From an uncultured Rhodoferax sp. (lineage in GTDB: Bacteria > Pseudomonadota > Gammaproteobacteria > Burkholderiales > Burkholderiaceae_C): 10,872 nt of DNA. The stretch lies in the NCBI GenBank assembly GCA_936943465.1, contig CAKZJN010000309.1, positions 1-10,872 on the forward strand, written 5' to 3'. How positions within the stretch are numbered: the stretch's first letter is position 1; each line of letters starts with the position of its first letter. The notes under the pieces were generated by a model that was given only the letters and a program-made list of their open reading frames with translations, was not told where the DNA came from and ran no database searches. Shown here piece after piece: positions 6,000 to 10,872 of the stretch. Position numbers and translations under genes: made by a program.

Positions 6000-8418
6000 A
6001 AAAGTGCACCCGATTGCGGCCGGCGTCCTTGGCCTGGTACATGGCACGGTCGGCCCACTTGATCACGTCCGACTGGCTACTTTCCTGTCCGCGGAACAGC
6101 ACCACGCCCACGCTGGCAGAGCATTGGTGCTCCACTTCCAAGTCGGCATGTCCCGCTTGCTTAATGGTCAGCCGGTAGGGTTCCATCAGGCTGAGGCGGA
6201 TCTTTTCGGCCACCAGGCATGCCTGTTCGGTAGAGGCCTCTTTGTCGCGCGTCAACTCACTGAGCATCACCACAAACTCATCGCCACCAAAGCGGGCTAC
6301 CGTGTCCATCTGGCGCAGGCATTGGTTCAAGCGGCTGGCCACTTCGGTCAGCAGCATGTCGCCCACCGCGTGGCCGTGGGCATCGTTGAGCGGCTTGAAG
6401 TTGTCCAGGTCCAGAAACATCAACGCGCCGAATATATCGTTGCGTTTGTTGACGGCCATGGCATGGGCCAGCCGGTCTTCGAGCAGCCGCCGGTTCGGTA
6501 AATGGGTCAGTGTGTCGTAGAACGCCAATTGGCGTACCTGTTCTTCCATCTGCTTGCGCTCGGTTACGTCGAGGTTAAAGCCCTGGAAGTACTGGAACAG
6601 GCCGTGGCTGTCGCGCACCGGCACGACATGGCAGTAAAAGTCGCGGTACACGCCGTCGTGGCGGCGCAGCCTAAACTGGTTGTCGTGCTCGGTCTTGCTA
6701 TGCCAATGGGCCTGCCAGATTTCCAGACTCTGCGTCAAGTCATCGGGGTGAACCAGTGCCGACCAACTGTCCAGTGTCCAGGGCACATTGGGATCCATGC
6801 CGGTGAATTCAAACCACTGTTTGTTGAAGTAGGTGTAGCTGGTGCCGTTAAAGGCCCAGATGTGCATTTGCGTCGCGTCAAGAATGCGCGTCAATCGGTC
6901 TTCACTGACTTGCAGCCGGGCGGTCAGCAAGGCCATTTGCGCTTGTGCCTTGCGCACTTCGCTCAGGTCAATGTCCATGCAAAACAGTTCGGGTGGTTTG
7001 CCAATGGGCGTTAGCAATCCATGGTTCGAGAGCACCGAAACCCGGCTGCCCCCCTTGGTTGCGAGCGAGATTTCAGCCGTGGGGATCGGCACTCCGGTCT
7101 CGGCCATATGCTGCATCGCCTCGCGCACCGATCCTTGCATTTCGGTGGGAATGATCAGGTCCAGCATATTGGCGCCTAGCGCCTCATCGCGGCTGAAACC
7201 ATAGAGCCGCTCGGTGGCCTTATTCCAGAAGGTGACGGTGCCGTCCAGCGTGTAGCCTTGTACGGCCACACCGGGAATTTGTTCCATCAGGGTGCGAAAT
7301 CGGGTTTCACTTTCACGCAACTGCTGCTCCCGCTCACGCAGGGCTCCGAGCATCTGGTTGAAGCTTTGAAGCAGTTGACCCACTTCGTCATTGCGGTTGA
7401 TGGTGATGGCCCGGTCGGCGTGCTCCAGATCGGTCCAATGGGCCAGCGAATGCGCGGCCTCAAACATGGGCGTCAACTCCTTGCGCAGCAGCCACCAGAT
7501 CGCCACACCGGCCAGCAGGGTGCACAAAAGTGCTGCTTCGAAAATTCGCTTTTGCATGGCCACCACGGGCGAGAAGACATCCACCGTGGGCAACATGGCC
7601 GATACCTTCCAGGGCACCACACTCAGGTTCTTCGCTGATGCCAGTACCTCCATGCCCGCGGGGGTCTTGAGAATTTGGCTGCCTTCGTAACCTGCCATGA
7701 ATTTATCGATCTGCGGGTTCACGCCCGCCGCCGGCAACTGCTCCATCACGCGGGCCTTGTCGGTGGCAGTTACCACCAGTCGCTGTTGCGGTGCAAGCAG
7801 CAGGTAGCCGCCGGTTTTGCCGTAGGTGTGGGAGTTGATTTTGTCGAGAAAGTTGGGTTGCCCAAGATCCACAACACCGACCAGCGCGGCGATCACGCGT
7901 CCGTCCTGGGGGGCGCGAATCGGGACTGCAACCGAAATCACGGGTGAATGAAGGGCCTTGCCGATGGCAGGTTGACCCACCCCCGACTTGCCGTCTTTCA
8001 GGGCAGCAGCCACATTGTCCCGTTCCAGATAGTTGAGGCCCATCCGAGGGATGCTGAGGGGAATACTGGCAATGGCCGTGCCGTCCGGCTGGGCGATGTA
8101 GGCACCTGCATTGAAGATTCCATTCAGCGTAAATTGCTCTTCCAGCAGGGCCTGGGGTGAACGCCTTCCAAGCTGCATTTGCGTTCCGAGGTGGGTTGCC
8201 ACCTGGTCAAGCAATGCGATCTGTGCAGCGAAGTCGTCATTGATTTCATCGGCAATGATGGCAACAGAAGAAAACTGCTGATCGCCCAGATGCTGCAGCA
8301 TGTCCTTGCGCAACATGGTTCCCGCATACAACGCGACCGCCCAGATGCTGGTCACAAAGATCAGCAGGGTGTACAAGGTGACCCGCGTCGTGATGGAGGT
8401 ATTGCGCAGAAAAACCAT
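5989..8418 (-). CDS. Membrane-bound diguanylate cyclase: Cache-HAMP-PAS-PAS-GGDEF
   Basis: This 809-residue sensor probably makes cyclic di-GMP from two GTP in response to a periplasmic or cytoplasmic signal. The first membrane helix (about 12-33) is followed by a periplasmic domain to about 285 that reads like a double Cache sensor ('GYLLLAPQQRLVVTATD' at 204-220, 'VPWKVSAMLPTVDVF' at 268-282). A second helix (about 291-311) and a HAMP-like linker with 'NRNDEVGQLLQSFNQML' (341-357) follow. PAS 1 spans about 370-485 and PAS 2 with its PAC motif about 505-625 ('FEFTGMDP', 'VHPDDL', 'FNLDVTERK'). The GGDEF domain is 630-809: 'DTLTHLPNRR' (635-644), 'DLDNFKPLNDAHGHAVGD' (670-687) and intact GGDEF at 711-715. 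An inhibitory site, RxxD (Arg702, Asp705), is present, so product feedback is expected. No EAL domain is present. ATG 8418 is chosen over 8499 because a GGAGAG lies upstream and the membrane helix then follows directly. Confidence 0.92.
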   Translation of the reverse strand: MVFLRNTSITTRVTLYTLLIFVTSIWAVALYAGTMLRKDMLQHLGDQQFSSVAIIADEINDDFAAQIALLDQVATHLGTQMQLGRRSPQALLEEQFTLNGIFNAGAYIAQPDGTAIASIPLSIPRMGLNYLERDNVAAALKDGKSGVGQPAIGKALHSPVISVAVPIRAPQDGRVIAALVGVVDLGQPNFLDKINSHTYGKTGGYLLLAPQQRLVVTATDKARVMEQLPAAGVNPQIDKFMAGYEGSQILKTPAGMEVLASAKNLSVVPWKVSAMLPTVDVFSPVVAMQKRIFEAALLCTLLAGVAIWWLLRKELTPMFEAAHSLAHWTDLEHADRAITINRNDEVGQLLQSFNQMLGALREREQQLRESETRFRTLMEQIPGVAVQGYTLDGTVTFWNKATERLYGFSRDEALGANMLDLIIPTEMQGSVREAMQHMAETGVPIPTAEISLATKGGSRVSVLSNHGLLTPIGKPPELFCMDIDLSEVRKAQAQMALLTARLQVSEDRLTRILDATQMHIWAFNGTSYTYFNKQWFEFTGMDPNVPWTLDSWSALVHPDDLTQSLEIWQAHWHSKTEHDNQFRLRRHDGVYRDFYCHVVPVRDSHGLFQYFQGFNLDVTERKQMEEQVRQLAFYDTLTHLPNRRLLEDRLAHAMAVNKRNDIFGALMFLDLDNFKPLNDAHGHAVGDMLLTEVASRLNQCLRQMDTVARFGGDEFVVMLSELTRDKEASTEQACLVAEKIRLSLMEPYRLTIKQAGHADLEVEHQCSASVGVVLFRGQESSQSDVIKWADRAMYQAKDAGRNRVHFYPT

Positions 8419-8510
8419 GAACCGATTTGCTCTCTCCGTTGGGCCGTTCGCAGTGTTTGTTTTGATGGCAATGTAGCATCGCGCACGCAAGAAGGCCATG
8501 GTTCGGGGCC

Positions 8511-8540
8511 ATCAGTCTCAGTTGAATTGATGTTTGTCAA
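8511..8540 (-). promoter_or_regulatory. Candidate promoter for the diguanylate cyclase gene
   Basis: On the minus strand a perfect -35 hexamer TTGACA (8535-8540) is followed, with an 18-base spacer, by ACTGAT (8511-8516), a three-of-six -10. Transcription would start near 8504, about 86 bases before the chosen start at 8418 and just ahead of the alternative ATG at 8499. The -35 is strong and the -10 weak, so an activator or an alternative sigma may be involved, or the match is chance. Confidence 0.3.
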
Positions 8541-8542
8541 AC
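8532..8542. repeat. Short palindrome in the divergent cyclase/yceH region
   Basis: GTTTG (8532-8536) and CAAAC (8538-8542) are perfect inverted arms around one central base. The palindrome contains the candidate cyclase -35 hexamer, so a protein bound here would block that promoter. It is short enough to occur by chance. Nothing else organised is visible in the 214-base gap 8419-8632 apart from the two candidate promoters. Confidence 0.35.
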
Positions 8543-8576
8543 GATGGATCAGGGTGGCGTTGTGCTTTTCGTACGC

Positions 8577-8607
8577 TTGGTCTGCCTACATGCCGCGTCG
8601 ATAGAAT
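8577..8607 (+). promoter_or_regulatory. Candidate promoter for yceH
   Basis: TTGGTC (8577-8582) and TAGAAT (8602-8607) are separated by 19 bases. The -10 is a five-of-six match; the -35 keeps only TTG, and the spacer is longer than ideal. Transcription would start about 19 bases before the yceH ATG at 8633. Confidence 0.4.
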
Positions 8608-8632
8608 GGGCCGGAACCCCTGTCTCACCCTT

Positions 8633-9319
8633 ATGACCACCACAACTAATCCTGTTCGCCCTCTGTTAACCGACGTTGAAGCACGTGTGCTGGGCACCCT
8701 GATGGAAAAGGCACGCACCGTACCCGACAGCTACCCCCTCTCGCTCAATTCCCTCATGTTGGGTTGCAACCAGAAGACCAGCCGGGAGCCCTTGATGGAA
8801 CTGGATGAGTCCCAGGTAGCCACGGCCGTGGCCAGCCTGCGCGACCAGGGGCTGGTGCATGAAACCGCCGGTGGACGCACCACCAAATACACCCACAACT
8901 TCCAGCGCGGCGTCGGTGTGTATGAACAAGCGGCGGTGCTGCTGGGTATGCTGATGCTGCGCGGCCCCCAGACAGCGGGAGAGCTGCGCCTGAACACCGA
9001 GCGTTGGTACAAGTTTGCCGATATTTCGTCGGTTGAAGGTTTTCTGGACGAACTGCTGGAGCGCTCGCCCGAAAAAGGCGGCCCGCTGGTGGTCAAGCTG
9101 CCCCGTCTGCCCGGTACACGCGAGCAGCGCTGGGCGCACCTGCTGTGCGGTGAGGTGGACGTTTCGACGCTGGATACCGGCCGCTCGATAGCGGGCGGCG
9201 TGGGCGCATCCGAGCGCCTGGAAAAGCTGGAGGCGGAAGTGCGGTCGCTGCGCGCTACCGTGCTGAAGCTTTGTGCCGAATTGGGCGTTTCGCCGGACCA
9301 ACCGACCGAAACGCCCTAA
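8633..9319 (+). CDS. yceH: YceH family protein (DUF480, winged-helix fold)
   Basis: This 228-residue protein belongs to the YceH/DUF480 (UPF0502) family, built from tandem winged-helix domains. Its cellular role is not settled. Hallmarks are 'LTDVEARVLGTLMEKARTVP' (12-31), 'YPLSLNSLMLGCNQKTSREP' (34-53), the recognition-helix-like 'VATAVASLRDQGLV' (62-75) and 'LLGMLMLRGPQTAGELRLNT' (103-122), where the second winged-helix domain begins. 'WYKFAD' (125-130) and 'PRLPGTREQRWAHLLCG' (157-173) are also family-typical. The C-terminus (194-217) is a short coiled coil that could mediate dimerisation. The start at 8633 fits the family N-terminus and the TAGAAT promoter element; the frame is open back to an ATG at 8534, but those extra 33 residues are unlike the family. 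No clear ribosome binding site precedes the ATG. The gene stands alone, divergent from the cyclase and convergent with icd. Confidence 0.93.
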   Translation: MTTTTNPVRPLLTDVEARVLGTLMEKARTVPDSYPLSLNSLMLGCNQKTSREPLMELDESQVATAVASLRDQGLVHETAGGRTTKYTHNFQRGVGVYEQAAVLLGMLMLRGPQTAGELRLNTERWYKFADISSVEGFLDELLERSPEKGGPLVVKLPRLPGTREQRWAHLLCGEVDVSTLDTGRSIAGGVGASERLEKLEAEVRSLRATVLKLCAELGVSPDQPTETP

Positions 9320-9336
9320 GGCCAGCACGGAACTAT

Positions 9337-9367
9337 AAAAAAGGGGGCATCGCTGCCCCCTTCTTAT
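9337..9367. terminator. Bidirectional rho-independent terminator between yceH and icd
   Basis: GGGGGCA (9343-9349) pairs with TGCCCCC (9354-9360) around a TCGC tetraloop. The flanks are A-rich on the left (9337-9342) and T-rich on the right (TTCTTATTT), and two more A-T pairs extend the stem. It lies 17 bases past the yceH stop. The left A-run gives a U-run for icd transcripts, so it can serve both genes. Confidence 0.92.
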
Positions 9368-9368
9368 T

Positions 9369-9383
9369 TGCGGCTGTGCCGCA
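9369..9383. other. Second small hairpin at the icd 3' end
   Basis: TGCGGC (9369-9374) and GCCGCA (9378-9383) form a perfect 6-base-pair stem with a TGT loop, 13 bases beyond the icd stop and next to the main terminator. In icd RNA it would fold before the terminator and could help stabilise the 3' end. Confidence 0.55.
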
Positions 9384-9396
9384 GTTCGTGGTCGCT

Positions 9397-10872
9397 TTAC
9401 TTGCCAGCCAGAACGGCGTTGAAGGTCGCGCTGGGACGCATCACCGCAGTGACCTTTTCCTTGTCGGCCAGGTAGTAGCCGCCAATGTCGGCCGGCTTGC
9501 CCTGCACTTCAGCCAATTCGGCCACGATCTTGGCTTCGTTAGCGGCCAGGTTCTTGGCCAGTCCGGCAAATTTAGCTGCCAGTGCGGCGTCTTCGGTTTG
9601 CGCTGCGAGTTCCTGTGCCCAGTACATGGACAGGTAGAACTGGCTGCCACGGTTGTCGAGCTGCCCCGTCTTGGGCGATGGGCCCTTGTTGTTGTCGAGC
9701 AACTTGCCGGTGGCAGCATCCAGTGCCTTGGACAGAATGATGGCCTGCTTGTTGCCGGTCTTCAGGCCCAGGTCTTCCAGCGAAACTGCCAGCGCCAGGA
9801 ATTCACCCAAGGAATCCCAGCGCAGGTGGTTTTCTTCCACCAGTTGCTGCACGTGCTTGGGAGCCGAGCCGCCGGCACCGGTTTCGTACATGCCGCCGCC
9901 CGCCATCAGCGGAACGATGGACAGCATCTTGGCCGAGGTGCCCAGTTCCATGATCGGGAACAGGTCGGTCAGGTAGTCACGCAGGATGTTGCCGGTGGCG
10001 CTGATGGTGTCCAGGCCGCGGACCACGCGCTCCAGCGTGTAACGCATGGCACGCACCTGGCTCATGATCTGGATGTCCAGACCGGCGGTGTTGTGCTCGT
10101 GCAGGTACATCTTGACCTTGGTGATCAATTGCGCTTCGTGCGGGCGGTACTGGTCGAGCCAGAACACCACCGGCATACCGGAGTTGCGGGCGCGGTTGAC
10201 GGCCAGCTTGACCCAGTCGCGGATGGCAGCGTCCTTCACCTGGCACATGCGCCAGATGTCGCCGGCTTCCACGTCCTGGCTCAACAGCACTTCGCCGGTG
10301 TTCAGGTCGGTGATGTTGGCAATGCCGTCTTCGGTGATCTCGAAAGTCTTGTCGTGCGAGCCGTACTCTTCGGCCTGCTGGGCCATCAGGCCGACGTTGG
10401 GCACGGTGCCCATGGTCTTGGGGTCGAACGCGCCGTGCCATTTGCAGAAGTTGATCATCTCCTGGTAAATACGGGCGAAGGTCGATTCGGGCATCACGGC
10501 CTTGACGTCCTTCAGTCGGCCGTTGGCATCCCACATCTTGCCGCCATTGCGAATCATGGCGGGCATGGAAGCGTCCACGATCACGTCGTTGGGCGAGTGG
10601 AAGTTGGTAATGCCCTTGGCGGAATCCACCATGGCCAGTTCGGGACGGTGCTCGTGGCAGGCGTGGATGTCGCGCTTGATTTCATCCTGCTGGCTTTGCG
10701 GCAGGGTGGCAATCTTACCGTACAGGTCGGCCATGCCGTTGTTGACGTTAACGCCCAGTTCCTTGAACACGGCACCGTGTTTTTCGAAGGCGTCTTTGTA
10801 GAAAATCTTGACGCAGTGGCCGAACACGATGGGGTGGGACACCTTCATCATGGTGGCCTTGACGTGCAGCGA
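9397..10872 (-). CDS. icd: NADP-dependent isocitrate dehydrogenase, monomeric type (5' part outside window)
   Basis: This enzyme oxidatively decarboxylates isocitrate to 2-oxoglutarate with NADP+ in the TCA cycle. It belongs to the monomeric IDH family (about 740 residues, unrelated in length to the dimeric E. coli enzyme). The C-terminal 491 residues are visible and the frame runs off the right edge. The ATG at 10851 is internal, because 'SLHVKATMMKVSHP' continues the family sequence upstream of it. Signatures counted from the first visible residue are 'VDASMPAMI' (99-107), 'PVVFWLDQYRPHEAQLI' (234-250), 'GNILRDYLTDLFPIMELGTS' (294-313), 'MYETGAGGSAPKHVQQ' (328-343) and 'LDNRGSQFYLSMYWAQEL'. 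By recalled comparison with the Azotobacter enzyme, the Asp in VDAS and the two Asp of RDYLTD are the metal ligands, and the Arg before the first of these binds isocitrate; all are present. The TAA stop is 9397-9399. About 250 N-terminal residues should lie outside. Confidence 0.95.
   Translation of the reverse strand, partial: SLHVKATMMKVSHPIVFGHCVKIFYKDAFEKHGAVFKELGVNVNNGMADLYGKIATLPQSQQDEIKRDIHACHEHRPELAMVDSAKGITNFHSPNDVIVDASMPAMIRNGGKMWDANGRLKDVKAVMPESTFARIYQEMINFCKWHGAFDPKTMGTVPNVGLMAQQAEEYGSHDKTFEITEDGIANITDLNTGEVLLSQDVEAGDIWRMCQVKDAAIRDWVKLAVNRARNSGMPVVFWLDQYRPHEAQLITKVKMYLHEHNTAGLDIQIMSQVRAMRYTLERVVRGLDTISATGNILRDYLTDLFPIMELGTSAKMLSIVPLMAGGGMYETGAGGSAPKHVQQLVEENHLRWDSLGEFLALAVSLEDLGLKTGNKQAIILSKALDAATGKLLDNNKGPSPKTGQLDNRGSQFYLSMYWAQELAAQTEDAALAAKFAGLAKNLAANEAKIVAELAEVQGKPADIGGYYLADKEKVTAVMRPSATFNAVLAGK

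Noticed and set aside
8666..9328. A 220-codon open frame on the minus strand across yceH, and similar long antisense frames over rpoH (3843-4301), the SCO-like gene (550-1047) and icd
   Set aside because: They are mirror frames of well-supported genes in GC-rich DNA. Their products are Arg-, Gln- and His-rich with no recognisable motif.
1..10872. A search by eye for a mobile element, CRISPR array, toxin-antitoxin pair, defence cluster or biosynthetic island
   Set aside because: All larger genes are core or common regulatory families with matching style, and no integrase, transposase, direct-repeat array or target-site duplication is visible.

Overview
The window is ordinary chromosomal DNA of a betaproteobacterium, most likely a Comamonadaceae/Burkholderiales member (Rhodoferax- or Polaromonas-like). 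This rests on the GC-rich coding style, the gene order SURF1 - small thioredoxin-fold protein - ctaA - ctaB - SCO followed by a convergent rpoH, a monomeric-type isocitrate dehydrogenase, and the YceH and DUF1345 family members. The taxonomic call is inference from recalled gene order and protein style. I see no insertion sequence, phage, CRISPR array, tRNA or rRNA, and no sign of recent gene transfer.

Bases 1-3661 (plus strand) are the assembly end of an aa3-type cytochrome c oxidase cluster. In order they hold the C-terminal half of SURF1, a membrane-anchored SCO-like protein, CtaA (heme A synthase), CtaB (heme O synthase) and a SCO copper chaperone. Two junctions are ATGA stop/start overlaps and a third has a 2-base gap, so this is one tightly coupled operon. 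CtaB farnesylates heme b to heme O and CtaA oxidises heme O to heme A. SURF1 and SCO serve insertion of heme A and of CuA copper. A bidirectional hairpin terminator at 3681-3718 closes the operon and also serves rpoH, which arrives from the other side.

Bases 3744-4746 (minus strand) hold rpoH, the heat-shock sigma factor sigma-32. Just upstream lies a perfect CIRCE operator (TTAGCACTC-N9-GAGTGCTAA, 4720-4746), the binding site of the HrcA repressor. This is the most informative regulatory feature in the window: it suggests that the HrcA and sigma-32 heat-shock circuits are wired together here. A small unrecognised gene runs divergently from the same intergenic region (about 4844-5197).

Bases 5231-8418 (minus strand) hold a DUF1345 multi-pass membrane protein and a large membrane-bound diguanylate cyclase with a periplasmic Cache-like sensor, HAMP, two PAS domains and a GGDEF domain with an intact inhibitory site. 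A 214-base divergent promoter region (8419-8632) separates the cyclase from yceH (8633-9319, plus strand). yceH converges on icd (monomeric NADP-isocitrate dehydrogenase, minus strand), with a shared terminator at 9337-9367. icd runs off the right edge of the window, so its N-terminal third is missing.

The points most worth a second look are the CIRCE site in front of rpoH and the SCO-like CxxxC protein inside the oxidase assembly operon, which lacks the histidine at the usual SCO position.
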